DNA of 64,000 nt from Bacteroides ihuae (GTDB lineage Bacteria; Bacteroidota; Bacteroidia; Bacteroidales; Bacteroidaceae), in the NCBI RefSeq assembly GCF_900104585.1, contig NZ_FNVX01000006.1, positions 62,001 to 126,000 of the forward strand. Reading direction: 5' to 3'. The notes under the pieces are model-generated. The model was not told the DNA's origin. It saw nothing but the letters and a program-made list of their open reading frames with translations, and ran no database searches. Positions 52,938 to 62,695 of this stretch are shown piece after piece; position 1 is the stretch's first letter, and every line of letters begins with the position of its first letter. The position numbers and the translations under genes were made by a program.

Positions 52938-54191
52938 TTACTTGTGCTTCTTTAGCTTATTTACTGCCGCTTCTAGAGATACGGTAGGCTCTATGATATT
53001 ATAGTCTTCCCAGAAATTCTCATCATAGAAACTAGTTACCTTGTCAGATAAAGAGTTCTTCTCGTTAAAGGTTAGTTTATAAGGAATACTGGCCACATCA
53101 CGTTCCTTTTTATCAGTCACTACCATCTCAGAAACTACGGAATAGTTTGTAGAGAAAAGCTTGCGCTTCCAATCGCACTTAAAGTCAAACTCCGTGCGAA
53201 TATAATTCAGGTAGCTCCGCCCTTTATCTTCTTTGTAAGTGATCAGATAGGATATTTGTTCCGGTTTAAAGCGTAAGTTATATGGTTTCTTTTTTAAGAT
53301 AGCTTGAGTTACTTTATTTCTATCATCCATAGAAGTATGCAATTCTGCCCGGGAGAACGTAAGAGTCTTTTGATCTATATACAGTTTACCATAGAACAGC
53401 GCGTACGGTAAAGTTACCTGCGGTTCAAAGTTGACTACAAAGTGCGGACGTTCATTGATCATCACCGATCGATCCATACTAAATCGATAATAAGGAAGAG
53501 AAGAAAGATCGAGCATCAAGTCACGGTTCTTCACCACATCCAGATAGATGGATAGGTTAGGACCTCCAGCCAGTTTTACTACAAGTGTATCATTCAGTTT
53601 GGGGCTAAGCAGTCTGCGCCCTTTGTAAACTTGTATTCTATCTTTGTCAACACTTTGAGTATAAGGGGTCTTATAGATATTTATGATAGCCTCAGAAATA
53701 TTGATATAGCTGCGTTTCTTCTTTATCGTTTCACGGTAAAAGCCAGTAAGCAGATTTGCGCTTGAGCTATTATTCTGTTCAACTCGAGCAATGGCATCCC
53801 TTACTAGTTTTAACGGTTGTGCACCTTCAATAATAACCTCTTGCAGTACTGTAGAATTAGGAGTCAAAAAGATCGTCACATCCTGCATTTCATGATCTTT
53901 TATTTCAAGTCTCTGATTGAAATACCCGATATGAGAGATTGCCAATGTCGTAGCATCAATATCATCGGCTATTTTAAGAGAGAAGACGCCGTCAGCATTA
54001 GTCACTGTACCTATACCTGTACCGGGAATAGAAACACTGACCTGTTCCAATTTCTTTTTAGTCTGCTTATCTTTAATCACACCATTTATAATGGTAAAGC
54101 TTGAACTATCACCGGCCCATACCGGGAATGCACTTCCAAAGACTAATAGCATAAGCAGTAGCCCTGTTGTTTTTAATAATCTCGTTTTCAT
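52938..54191 (-). CDS. Carboxypeptidase-regulatory-domain envelope protein, paralogue of 49860-51446
   Basis: 417 residues with signal peptide 1-26 (AFPVWA). CarboxypepD_reg-like domain about 30-120 (GVIKDKQTKKKLEQVSVSIPGTGIGTVTNADG in parts, then LQEVIIEGA), followed by the same about 280-residue beta-rich domain as the downstream protein, ending DENFWEDYNIIEPTVSLEAAV. It lacks the STN domain that the paralogue has. First gene of the presumed sigma/FecR operon. No function is assigned to this domain family; a role in envelope sensing or as a partner of a TonB system is only a guess. Confidence 0.75.
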   Translation of the reverse strand: MKTRLLKTTGLLLMLLVFGSAFPVWAGDSSSFTIINGVIKDKQTKKKLEQVSVSIPGTGIGTVTNADGVFSLKIADDIDATTLAISHIGYFNQRLEIKDHEMQDVTIFLTPNSTVLQEVIIEGAQPLKLVRDAIARVEQNNSSSANLLTGFYRETIKKKRSYINISEAIINIYKTPYTQSVDKDRIQVYKGRRLLSPKLNDTLVVKLAGGPNLSIYLDVVKNRDLMLDLSSLPYYRFSMDRSVMINERPHFVVNFEPQVTLPYALFYGKLYIDQKTLTFSRAELHTSMDDRNKVTQAILKKKPYNLRFKPEQISYLITYKEDKGRSYLNYIRTEFDFKCDWKRKLFSTNYSVVSEMVVTDKKERDVASIPYKLTFNEKNSLSDKVTSFYDENFWEDYNIIEPTVSLEAAVNKLKKHK

Positions 54192-54386
54192 AATTGTACT
54201 GTTTTAAAGATGAATAATCAACCGGTTCACTAATATGATCGTCCAAACAATAAAAACCCTATGAAAAACCCTCATTATTTTCTTCCTATATCCATTTAAG
54301 CAATGAAAGGTTAAAACAATTTCGGCAACATAGGCGTTGATAACAATATTCTGAGTAAATTTACAGCAAACAAAAAAGAAGATAGT

Positions 54387-55220
54387 ATGAAATATATCGG
54401 AGCACACGTCAGCGCATCTGGAGGAGTAGAGTCTGCTCCGATCAACGCACATGAAATTGGGGCCACTGCTTTCGCCCTTTTCACTAAGAATCAACGCCAA
54501 TGGGTTAGTAAACCGCTGACAGAGGAGAACATCAACCTTTTTAAAGAAAATTGTGCGAAATATGGCTTTCAGCCCGAATATATTCTACCTCACGATAGCT
54601 ACCTCATTAATCTGGGACATCCAGAAGAGGAAGGACTGACCAAAAGCCGTGCTGCTTTTCTAGACGAGATGCAACGTTGTGAGCAATTGGGATTGAAGTT
54701 ACTGAATTTCCATCCGGGCAGCCACCTAAATAAGATAGCTGTCGAAGAATCACTAAATCGCATTGCCGAAAGCATCAATATTGTATTGGAAAAGACTCAG
54801 GGTGTTACTGCTGTGATAGAGAACACTGCCGGACAGGGAAGTAATCTGGGAAATGAGTTTTGGCACTTGAAGCATATCATTGACAGAGTAGAAGACAAAT
54901 CACGCGTAGGTGTTTGCCTCGATACTTGCCACACCTTTACGGCAGGCTACGATTTCTTAACGGATTATGATCAAGTATTTCACGATTTTGAAGAGATCGT
55001 TGGATTCAAGTACCTCCGTGGCATCCACTTAAATGACTCTAAAAAAGCTCTTGGTACTCGCGTAGACAGGCACGACAGCATCGGTTATGGCTTTATCGGA
55101 AATAAGTTCTTCGAAAAAGTGATGAAAGACCCACGCTTCGACAATATGCCTATCATCTTGGAAACTCCGGACGAAACCTTGTGGACAAAAGAAATTTCTT
55201 GGCTGAAAAGCGTAGAATAA
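54387..55220 (+). CDS. nfo: Endonuclease IV (apurinic/apyrimidinic endonuclease)
   Basis: Zinc-dependent AP endonuclease of base-excision repair. 277 residues, standard length. Family signature stretches are all present: [59 protein letters not shown] (zinc Glu), [33 protein letters not shown] and IILETPDET. Start ATG at 54387 follows a 195-base intergenic gap divergent to the 417-residue gene. Convergent with the AGCS symporter. Confidence 0.96.
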   Translation: MKYIGAHVSASGGVESAPINAHEIGATAFALFTKNQRQWVSKPLTEENINLFKENCAKYGFQPEYILPHDSYLINLGHPEEEGLTKSRAAFLDEMQRCEQLGLKLLNFHPGSHLNKIAVEESLNRIAESINIVLEKTQGVTAVIENTAGQGSNLGNEFWHLKHIIDRVEDKSRVGVCLDTCHTFTAGYDFLTDYDQVFHDFEEIVGFKYLRGIHLNDSKKALGTRVDRHDSIGYGFIGNKFFEKVMKDPRFDNMPIILETPDETLWTKEISWLKSVE

Positions 55221-55235
55221 CCCACACCTACTTAT

Positions 55236-56597
55236 TCACACTTCTTCTGTAGCATCTTCATCCAACTTTCCGGACCATAGGAAACGGCGGGTTTCTTTTA
55301 CCGCTACTCCGGAAAGCAGGAGAAGTGAAATTAAATTTGGAATAGCCATAAGAGCATTCATACTATCGGCTATGTTCCATACCAACGTTAGGTTCATCAC
55401 TGACCCAAGGTAAGCAGCAGCAATGTATACGATGCGATAATAGATGATTAAACGTTTTCCTCCTAAATATTCCATCGCTTTCTCTCCGTAATATGACCAA
55501 CCCAAAATGGTGGAAAAAGCAAAAGTAACAATGCCAACAGAAAGAATAATTGGTCCAAAATAAGGAATCTTTCCAAATGCCATTTTAGTAAGTGCTCCAC
55601 CTTGCGTATGATCTATCTCGGGATGAGCAATAATACTACTCACCAGCACAAGTCCGGTAAGAGCACAGATAATAACAGTGTCCCAGAAAGTACCCGTAGA
55701 TGAGACCAACGCTTGCCGCACCGGGTTTCTTGTTCGGGCTGCCGCAGCTACAATAGGAGCAGATCCTAATCCTGATTCATTAGAGAAAAGTCCACGAGCA
55801 ATGCCATATCGTGCCGCCATCATCACCGTGGTTCCCAAGAATCCTCCACCAGCAGCCTGTGGAGTAAAAGCCGAGTCGAAGATTAACGCAACTGTATCTT
55901 TCAGATAAGCAGCATTCATCCAAAGAATGATGATGCAACCCAGCACATAAAATGCCGCCATAAAAGGAACCAATGCCGAACAAACGTTTGAAATTCCTTT
56001 TAACCCGAACAACATAACTAAAGCTAAAAGAAGACAAATGATACCTCCCGTGAGATGAGGCGAGATGCCCCAACTTTCATTTAATAGCATTGAGATGGAA
56101 TTAGCCTGAACAGTATTGCCAATGCCAAAAGCTGCAATAGCAGTAAAGATGCAAAAAAGAACAGCGAGCCACTTCATATTTAATCCACGCTCCAAAGCGT
56201 ACATTGGCCCGCCGAGCATTTCTCCATTAGCCGTACGAACACGATATTTAATAGCTAAAAGGCCTTCTGCATATTTAGTAGAGATTCCCAATACTCCCGT
56301 TATCCAACACCAGAGAACTGCTCCCGGACCCCCAAAAGCAACAGCAGTAGCTACTCCTACAATGTTGCCCGTACCAATCGTAGCTGCCAAAGAGGTAGCT
56401 AAAGCACCGAACTGGCTCACATCTCCAGCAGCATTTTTATCTTTGGCAACAGACAAACGGATAGCCGTAAATATTTTTAATTGAGGAACACGTAATCTGA
56501 TAGTAAGAAACAAATGAGTACCTAAAAGTAAAATAATCATCGGCCATCCCCACAAAGCCGAACTAATCTGCGCGGTTATCTCTTCAAACCATTCCAT
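55236..56597 (-). CDS. Sodium:alanine/glycine symporter (AGCS family)
   Basis: Sodium-coupled amino-acid importer with about 11 membrane helices. From the ATG at 56597 (MEWFEEITAQISSALWGWP) it has 453 residues, the usual length. An in-frame ATG at 56657 lies in the -7 element (56658-56651), so I reject it. AGCS signatures: SQFGALATSLAATIGTGNIVGVATA and GGPGAVLWCWITG (positions about 80-115), GPMYALERGL, and SNESGLGSAPIVAAAA. Its 3' end is 15 bases from the end of nfo. Confidence 0.92.
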   Translation of the reverse strand: MEWFEEITAQISSALWGWPMIILLLGTHLFLTIRLRVPQLKIFTAIRLSVAKDKNAAGDVSQFGALATSLAATIGTGNIVGVATAVAFGGPGAVLWCWITGVLGISTKYAEGLLAIKYRVRTANGEMLGGPMYALERGLNMKWLAVLFCIFTAIAAFGIGNTVQANSISMLLNESWGISPHLTGGIICLLLALVMLFGLKGISNVCSALVPFMAAFYVLGCIIILWMNAAYLKDTVALIFDSAFTPQAAGGGFLGTTVMMAARYGIARGLFSNESGLGSAPIVAAAARTRNPVRQALVSSTGTFWDTVIICALTGLVLVSSIIAHPEIDHTQGGALTKMAFGKIPYFGPIILSVGIVTFAFSTILGWSYYGEKAMEYLGGKRLIIYYRIVYIAAAYLGSVMNLTLVWNIADSMNALMAIPNLISLLLLSGVAVKETRRFLWSGKLDEDATEEV

Positions 56598-56650
56598 AAA
56601 TAGTAGTATTACATTTGTATCGCGAAAGTAAGATAATTGAGTCACATAGC

Positions 56651-56658
56651 CAAACATA
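56651..56658 (-). promoter_or_regulatory. Candidate -7 element of AGCS symporter gene
   Basis: TATGTTTG on the minus strand (TAnnTTTG), 54 bases before the chosen ATG; it decides against the upstream in-frame ATG, which it overlaps. Confidence 0.4.
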
Positions 56659-56672
56659 ATACGTATTTATGC

Positions 56673-56710
56673 AAAAAGAGGCTAATCTAATTAAAGATCA
56701 GCCTCTTTTT
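56673..56710 (-). terminator. Intrinsic terminator of dnaK
   Basis: 11-bp stem AAAAAGAGGCT/AGCCTCTTTTT (56673-56683 and 56700-56710) with a 16-base loop, ending in TTTTT on the minus strand, 18 bases after the dnaK stop. Confidence 0.8.
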
Positions 56711-56727
56711 GATACAATACAAAGATG

Positions 56728-58641
56728 TTATTTCACTTCTTCAAAATCAGCATCTTGAATATTTTCACCTTGCTTGCTATCGCCTTCGTTGGCCTGACTA
56801 CCGTTCATGTCCGGACCAGCTTGTGCTCCGCCTTGTGCGCCACTCTGAGCATACATCTCGGCACTTGCAGTTTGGAAAGCAGTATTAACCTCTGCCAATG
56901 CAGTATCAATAGCAGCAACATCTTGTGCTTTGTGAGCTTCTTTCAACTTAGCCAAAGCAGCTTCAATCGGTGCTTTCTTGTCAGCAGGCAACTTATCTCC
57001 CAGTTCTTCCAATTGCTTTTCTGTCTGGAAGATTGTGCTATCAGCCTGATTCAGCTTATCAATCTTTTCACGTTCTTTCTTATCTGCTTCAGCATTAGAT
57101 TCAGCTTCAGCTTTCATTCTATCTATTTCTTCTTTGCTCAAGCCACTTGAAGCTTCGATACGAATTACTTGTTCTTTGCCGGTCGCTTTATCTTTAGCAG
57201 ATACTTTCAAGATACCATTCGCATCAATGTCAAACGCAACTTCAATTTGTGGTATACCACGACGAGCCGGTGCAATTCCTGTCAAGTTAAACTGACCAAT
57301 AGACTTATTCTGAGATGCCATCGGACGTTCGCCTTGCAGCACGTGGATGGTTACTTCTGTCTGGTTATCAGCAGCAGTAGAGAATGTTTCACTCTTCTTG
57401 CAAGGAATGGTTGTGTTAGAATCAATCAATTTAGTCATCACACCACCCATGGTTTCAATACCCATTGATAATGGAGTAACATCAAGCAATACCACACCTT
57501 TAATTTCATCTGTCAACACAGCACCCTGTACAGCAGCTCCTACAGCCACTACTTCGTCTGGATTCACACCTTTAGAAGGAGCTTTGCCAAAGAAATCTTC
57601 CACTAATTTTTGCACAGCAGGTATACGTGAAGAACCACCAACAAGGATTACTTCGTCAATATCAGAGTTGCTCAAGCTAGCATCTTTCATGGCTTTCTTA
57701 CATGGTTCAAGACAAGCTTGAATCAACTCATGAGCCAATGATTCAAATTTAGCACGGCTCAACGTTTTAACCAAATGCTTTGGCACACCTGCTACCGGCA
57801 TAATATAAGGTAAGTTGATCTCAGTGCTGGTAGATGAAGATAATTCAATCTTCGCTTTTTCAGCAGCTTCTTTCAAACGTTGCAAAGCCATCGGATCTTG
57901 AGTAAGATCAGCACCTTCATCATTCTTAAATTCCTGAACTAACCAGTTAATAACGACTTGGTCAAAATCATCACCACCAAGGTGAGTATCACCATTCGTA
58001 GAAAGAACTTCGAAAACACCCCCACCAAATTCAAGAATAGAGATATCGAATGTACCACCACCAAGGTCGAACACAGCAATCTTCATATCTTTGTGAGCCT
58101 TATCAAGACCATAAGCCAAAGCAGCAGCAGTTGGTTCGTTAACAATACGTTTCACATCCAATCCGGCGATCTGGCCGGCTTCTTTGGTTGCCTGACGCTG
58201 AGAGTCGCTAAAGTAAGCAGGTACTGTAATAACAGCCTCTGTTACTTCCTGACCTAAATAATCTTCAGCAGTCTTCTTCATCTTCTGTAGAATCATGGCC
58301 GAGATTTCCTGCGGAGTATAAAGACGTCCGTCGATCTCAACGCGCGGTGTACTGTTCTCGCCTTTTACTACTTTATAAGGTACACGTGCAATCTCTTTCT
58401 GCACCTGGTCCCAGTTTTCTCCCATGAAACGTTTGATTGAATATACTGTTCTTTGAGAGTTAGTAATAGCCTGACGCTTAGCAGGATCACCCACTTTACG
58501 TTCGCCTCCGTCTATAAATGCTACAATAGAAGGAGTTGTGCGTTTACCTTCACTATTAGATATTACAACCGGTTCATTTCCTTCGAATACAGAAACACAA
58601 GAGTTTGTTGTTCCTAAGTCTATACCAATAATTTTTCCCAT
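56728..58641 (-). CDS. dnaK: Molecular chaperone DnaK (Hsp70)
   Basis: ATP-driven cytoplasmic chaperone. 637 residues, standard length. ATPase domain with [46 protein letters not shown] and [15 protein letters not shown]; substrate-binding domain begins about 390 ([17 protein letters not shown]); lid and C-terminal linker with Ala/Gly-rich tail ([10 protein letters not shown]) and DADFEEVK end. No dnaJ or grpE is next to it, and no CIRCE operator is seen upstream. Single-gene unit with its own terminator. Confidence 0.98.
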   Translation of the reverse strand: MGKIIGIDLGTTNSCVSVFEGNEPVVISNSEGKRTTPSIVAFIDGGERKVGDPAKRQAITNSQRTVYSIKRFMGENWDQVQKEIARVPYKVVKGENSTPRVEIDGRLYTPQEISAMILQKMKKTAEDYLGQEVTEAVITVPAYFSDSQRQATKEAGQIAGLDVKRIVNEPTAAALAYGLDKAHKDMKIAVFDLGGGTFDISILEFGGGVFEVLSTNGDTHLGGDDFDQVVINWLVQEFKNDEGADLTQDPMALQRLKEAAEKAKIELSSSTSTEINLPYIMPVAGVPKHLVKTLSRAKFESLAHELIQACLEPCKKAMKDASLSNSDIDEVILVGGSSRIPAVQKLVEDFFGKAPSKGVNPDEVVAVGAAVQGAVLTDEIKGVVLLDVTPLSMGIETMGGVMTKLIDSNTTIPCKKSETFSTAADNQTEVTIHVLQGERPMASQNKSIGQFNLTGIAPARRGIPQIEVAFDIDANGILKVSAKDKATGKEQVIRIEASSGLSKEEIDRMKAEAESNAEADKKEREKIDKLNQADSTIFQTEKQLEELGDKLPADKKAPIEAALAKLKEAHKAQDVAAIDTALAEVNTAFQTASAEMYAQSGAQGGAQAGPDMNGSQANEGDSKQGENIQDADFEEVK

Positions 58642-58894
58642 GACTATTATCTTATTTTAATTGTTATTATTCTATGTCTTACCCGGAGTTTAACCGAACA
58701 ACTATTAAAAGACAAACCTTGTGCCAAAGCAATAGTAACAAACAAACTCCCGAAAGTGACAGTAGCAAATGCTCTATTTAGTTCTGTCATTGTCAGCACA
58801 ACTGACAGAAAGTCATGTCCCCTCAACTAACATAGAGTGGCCTTTTACAGCATCCCTGAGGAGCTATTTTAGTCTATGCACAGAACCTTTGATA

Positions 58895-58951
58895 AACGTG
58901 CACGTTTTAGATATGATTCGTGCACGTTTCGTATCTAGAACGTACACGTTC
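58895..58951. repeat. Three palindromes at exact 22-bp spacing
   Basis: AACGTGCACGTT (58895-58906), CGTGCACG (58919-58926) and GAACGTACACGTTC (58938-58951, with one central base pair mismatched to a palindrome). Their centres are 58900.5, 58922.5 and 58944.5. Two-turn phasing of a GTGCAC-type core suggests a multi-dimer operator or iteron-like array. It lies about 250 bases before dnaK and 140 bases before the uptake operon start. Confidence 0.7.
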
Positions 58952-59051
58952 ACCAAAAGCTTTAAGCATACCACTATGGGATTGCCTTTGCACTACACAA
59001 ATGATTGGCAGCATCATTAAACATAAAGTACATTTTTTGAAAATTATCCTG

Positions 59052-59059
59052 TATATTTG
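59052..59059 (+). promoter_or_regulatory. Candidate -7 element of uptake operon
   Basis: TATATTTG, exact TAnnTTTG, 28 bases before the chosen ATG at 59087. The in-frame ATG-like codon at 59057 lies within the box and is rejected. Confidence 0.45.
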
Positions 59060-59086
59060 TATGCGTTTATAAACACTTTATTGATT

Positions 59087-60223
59087 ATGGTAAAAAGAAT
59101 CTTGTGCATATATCTTCCTCTTCTCTTATTATTATCTGGTTGCAAAGGAAAGTCTCCCCAAAAAACTTCAAATATTGATGGCACTCCAGTGCTTCTTTCG
59201 CATGCTAGCAGATTTAGTATCGCTCATGCTGCCAACTACACCACCATTACTGTTTACAATCCATGGAAGCAAGGCGAAATATACGATAAATACTACTTGG
59301 TGAAAGATGAGAAAGCCAAAGTACCTACAGATGGACATAAAATTAAAATCCCGCTAAACAGTCTGATGACTAATTCGGCTACCCACCTTGGCTTTATAGA
59401 ACTATTGGGAGAGTTGAATAAAGTGACAGGAGTATGTAGCACGGCATACATCTACAACCCTACTATATTAAAAGGTGTAAAGGAAGGCAAAGTGAAAGAT
59501 CTAGGAGAGCCATTCAACCTGGATATTGAGAATCTTCTACTACTCCACCCTCAAGCCATTATGACTTCCGCTTACAACGCAGAAGATGAGAACAGCAAGC
59601 GAATGCAACAAACAGGCATAACTGTGATATATAACATCGAATGGCAAGAAAAGACACTATTGGGAAGAGCAGAATGGATTAAGTTTGTTGCGGCTTTCTT
59701 CGATAAAGAAGCATTAGCCGACAGTATTTATAGCAACATAGAAAAACGATACGAGGAAGTAAAGAAGCTCGCCTCAACAGTGAAAGAGAAACCTTCAATT
59801 CTATCAGGGCAAGATTATCGGGGAAGTTGGTCGATGCCTACAGGACTGAGCTATAACGCTCAACTATTTAAAGATGCGGGTGGACAGTATTTTTACGCCA
59901 ATGACACAACGAGTAGTGGAAGTAGAAGCAGCAATATAGAAGAAGCTTTGATAAACTTTGGCAAAGCTGACATTTGGATAGGATCTGAGGCTTCTTCGCT
60001 GGAAGAATTGGGAGAGATAGATGCTAAATATAAATTCTTTAAAGCGTACAAAGAAGGAAGAGTATACAATATCAATAAACGAAAGAATGCTAAAGGAGGA
60101 AATGATTATTGGGAAAGTGGCGTAGCTCGTCCCGATCTCCTCTTGAGTGATATGATAAAGATACTTCATCCTGAATTACTGCCTAATTACGAATCGGTAT
60201 ATATGGATAAACTGAAGAAATAA
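59087..60223 (+). CDS. FecB/BtuF-like substrate-binding lipoprotein of an ABC importer
   Basis: Captures an iron-siderophore, haem, cobalamin or similar ligand for the adjacent permease. 378 residues from the ATG at 59087; lipobox LLSGC with Cys19. The periplasmic binding protein class III fold is seen in two lobes (VTGVCSTAYIYNP, LLLLHPQAIMTSAYN, IYNIEWQEKTLLGRAEWIKFVAAFF, then FKDAGGQYFYANDTTSSGSRSSNIEEALINFGKADIWIG in parts). 16 bases before the permease gene. The ligand cannot be read from sequence. Confidence 0.85.
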   Translation: MVKRILCIYLPLLLLLSGCKGKSPQKTSNIDGTPVLLSHASRFSIAHAANYTTITVYNPWKQGEIYDKYYLVKDEKAKVPTDGHKIKIPLNSLMTNSATHLGFIELLGELNKVTGVCSTAYIYNPTILKGVKEGKVKDLGEPFNLDIENLLLLHPQAIMTSAYNAEDENSKRMQQTGITVIYNIEWQEKTLLGRAEWIKFVAAFFDKEALADSIYSNIEKRYEEVKKLASTVKEKPSILSGQDYRGSWSMPTGLSYNAQLFKDAGGQYFYANDTTSSGSRSSNIEEALINFGKADIWIGSEASSLEELGEIDAKYKFFKAYKEGRVYNINKRKNAKGGNDYWESGVARPDLLLSDMIKILHPELLPNYESVYMDKLKK

Positions 60224-60239
60224 AAGCTGCTCAAAAGCA

Positions 60240-61229
60240 ATGGATAGAAGAATAGTCTTTCTCACAATACTTTTCATTATCGCAATCATGGCAGACATTG
60301 CCTTGGGAAGTGTAAGCTTATCTTTAAGCGATATATGGAACACTCTAACGGGCAATAGCAACGATATGATTTATCGCGAAATCATTCTGAACCACAGAAT
60401 ACCCAAGGCTCTGACAGCCATACTTGCAGGGGCTGCCTTATCTGTGGCTGGCGTAATGATGCAAACACTATTTCACAATCCGCTCGCAGGACCCGATGTG
60501 CTAGGTGTTACTTCTGGTGCTAGTTTGGGAGTTGCGTTGCTCACACTTAGTGCTTCGGCACTTCCTTTTGGTTTTCTCGCCGGATGGGGACAAGTCACGG
60601 CTGCAGTTGCCGGATCAATCGGAGTGTTACTACTCGTCATCATTGTCTCAATAAGAATACCTCAAACAGTATCTTTACTTATCATAGGAATGATGTTCGG
60701 CAATTTTGCCGGAGCAATTGTGAGCATCCTTCAAAGTGCGAGCAACCCAGACATGTTAAAGCTCTTCATCACCTGGACGTTCGGAAGCTTATCGTCGGTT
60801 AGTTGGGAACAAATGTGGATTATGGCTCCTGTCATCTTAATAGGTATCTCTTTCGCTTTTATCTTGCAAAAGCAGCTCAACGTTCTTCTATTGGGAAAGA
60901 ATTATGCCATTGGATTAGGGATTTCCGTTATGCGACTACGTTTACTTGTAATCTTCGCCACAGCCTTATTGGCCGGAACCTCCACAGCTTTCACAGGCCC
61001 TATTGCCTTTATAGGCATAACCATGCCGCACATTGCACGCGGCATAATGGGCACTTCCAATCACAGAGTGATTCTGCCCACTTCTATACTTTGCGGAGCC
61101 TCAACAATGCTCATTTGTGATATTATCTCTCAACTACCCAGCGCACAAGGTACCCTCCCTATCAATGCCATAACAGCATTATTCGGAGCACCTATCATCG
61201 TTTGGATAATTATAAAAAACAAAGGATAA
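60240..61229 (+). CDS. FecCD/BtuC-type ABC importer permease
   Basis: Integral-membrane subunit of an iron-siderophore or cobalamin importer. 329 residues, about 9-10 helices. Characteristic stretches: ILNHRIPKALTAILAGAALSVAGVMMQTLFHNPLAGPDVLGVTSGASLG (positions about 43-92, in parts) and TAFTGPIAFIGITMPHIARGIMG (about 246-268). An ATPase gene (FecE/BtuD type) would normally follow, but the next gene encodes a secreted protein. Cotranscribed with the binding protein. Confidence 0.92.
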   Translation: MDRRIVFLTILFIIAIMADIALGSVSLSLSDIWNTLTGNSNDMIYREIILNHRIPKALTAILAGAALSVAGVMMQTLFHNPLAGPDVLGVTSGASLGVALLTLSASALPFGFLAGWGQVTAAVAGSIGVLLLVIIVSIRIPQTVSLLIIGMMFGNFAGAIVSILQSASNPDMLKLFITWTFGSLSSVSWEQMWIMAPVILIGISFAFILQKQLNVLLLGKNYAIGLGISVMRLRLLVIFATALLAGTSTAFTGPIAFIGITMPHIARGIMGTSNHRVILPTSILCGASTMLICDIISQLPSAQGTLPINAITALFGAPIIVWIIIKNKG

Positions 61230-61270
61230 TTACTTAACCGTTATATTTTCACCTATCAAAACAAGCAATT

Positions 61271-62548
61271 ATGAATCTAAAATCACTATTAATTCTGCTC
61301 TTATTAGTCGGTAACCAAACCGCTAAGGCACAAAACGAATATATTGTATCGACCTCTACTAACAAGGCCATCCAAACAACGGAGGAAGAACAATTTGTTA
61401 ATACCAACTTTGAGCTTTACACGCTATGTAAATGGGTTCCCGAATTAAAATTTATGTTTCTGCCTGAGGATAAAGACAGATTCTTACCCATACTCAAAAC
61501 TTACGAAGACAAGAAAGATGTAGCAAGTAACATATTGAAACAAAAAATACTTGAATTTGTAGGTACTGAAGAGAGTGAGGAAGAAACATATGCCGGAAAG
61601 AGCTATTCTACCCGCTTTGTATTTAGCTGCGAAGGGAATAAATACTACTATGAATTTAAAAATAAAAGACTGGATGAAATATGCAGCAGTAACCCTCGGG
61701 CCAGTATCAATGGACTCGTATTTCTTAAAGACGTGGATAAAGCCAAAGAATTGCTGACCGGAAAAACATTATATACCAAAACAACTTCTGTCCGTGTAGA
61801 CGATACAAATACCTATAAAGGATATAGTGATGTAAACATCCCCTTCAACACAAAAGTAACAATTAAAGCTGTAGGTGTCGGAAATAAACAATATCCGGTA
61901 AAACTTATCTTCGAAGACGAAAAAGGACATTCTTACTATACTGAAGTGGCCTTTTCAAGAACCAATTCAGGTATGGATAAGTCCGATTTTCAAGCTGACA
62001 AGAAAGTTAAATATTTCCCTAATGCATTTAGCTTTGTTGATCAAAACGAAAAAGCTTTGGATGATATTAAATCCAAATACATAAACCTACCGGTTTATCC
62101 GAAGAAGAACATTGAAGCGGAGGTTAGAACAGGTTCACAAGATCAGCCTATTACCACAAGAATACGCTTGGCTCGCTATACTCAATTGACCGTTAAAGAC
62201 ATAAAATTAAAGAGTGGAAAAACATTCGTTACTCTCATGCTGGAAGATGCAAATGGGAATATTTATCTAACAGATGTAGACTTAAAGTACGACTATATTA
62301 TCAAAAACGAAAATTACATTGAGGACTTATTCGCATTCGACAATATCAGAAGCAAATATCCACAGATCACCGAAGAGCACTGGACATTAATAGCTTATGG
62401 AGAAGTAAAGCCCGGAATGAATACAGACGAATGTAGGTTAGCATTGGGAGAACCAAGTCAAATAATAGTCAAAAAAGACTCTAAGTTTGAAACATGGTTA
62501 TATAATGGCTACGTACTCGAATTTGAAAGTGGCATATTAATAAGATAA
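61271..62548 (+). CDS. Secreted protein with BamE/SmpA-like C-terminus, function unknown
   Basis: 425 residues with signal peptide 1-21 (TAKAQ). No known family recognised for the main part; it is charged, beta-rich, with two internal related stretches (TSVRVDDTNTYKGYSDVNIPFNTKVTIKAVGVG and TTRIRLARYTQLTVKDIKLKSGKTFVTLMLED). The tail (about 377-425, GEVKPGMNTDECRLALGEPSQI then FETWLYNGYVLEFESGILIR) fits the SmpA/OmlA-type fold seen in BamE: a GM.ee...LG.P motif followed by a Trp-Tyr-x-G strand pair. 41 bases after the permease; perhaps in the same operon. No TonB receptor is next to it. Confidence 0.7.
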   Translation: MNLKSLLILLLLVGNQTAKAQNEYIVSTSTNKAIQTTEEEQFVNTNFELYTLCKWVPELKFMFLPEDKDRFLPILKTYEDKKDVASNILKQKILEFVGTEESEEETYAGKSYSTRFVFSCEGNKYYYEFKNKRLDEICSSNPRASINGLVFLKDVDKAKELLTGKTLYTKTTSVRVDDTNTYKGYSDVNIPFNTKVTIKAVGVGNKQYPVKLIFEDEKGHSYYTEVAFSRTNSGMDKSDFQADKKVKYFPNAFSFVDQNEKALDDIKSKYINLPVYPKKNIEAEVRTGSQDQPITTRIRLARYTQLTVKDIKLKSGKTFVTLMLEDANGNIYLTDVDLKYDYIIKNENYIEDLFAFDNIRSKYPQITEEHWTLIAYGEVKPGMNTDECRLALGEPSQIIVKKDSKFETWLYNGYVLEFESGILIR

Positions 62549-62600
62549 TGGAGAATGAATAAAGATAGATGATATATAATATCGGTTCCGATTTATTTTT

Positions 62601-62608
62601 TATCTTTG
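62601..62608 (+). promoter_or_regulatory. Candidate -7 element of carboxynorspermidine dehydrogenase gene
   Basis: TATCTTTG fits TAnnTTTG, about 88 bases before the ATG at 62696. No -33 box at the usual spacing. Confidence 0.4.
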
Positions 62609-62695
62609 CTCAGTAAACATTGAAGTGCCACGTTCAAAGTCGTTTGGCATATATTCAATTAATAAACAAATGATTTAAAAGTTCAGAAATAAGAA

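Larger units (their letters stand above)
58642..59086. other. Divergent intergenic region between dnaK and uptake genes
   Basis: 445 bases, no gene. It must hold the dnaK promoter (no exact -7 box found; TTGCTTTG near 58722 on minus is a weak match) and the uptake-operon promoter (59052). It contains the triple palindrome array at 58895-58951. No cobalamin riboswitch recognised. Confidence 0.55.

Noticed and set aside
58642..59086. CIRCE operator or cobalamin riboswitch
   Set aside because: No TTAGCACTC-N9-GAGTGCTAA-like repeat before dnaK and no B12-box-like stretch before the uptake genes.
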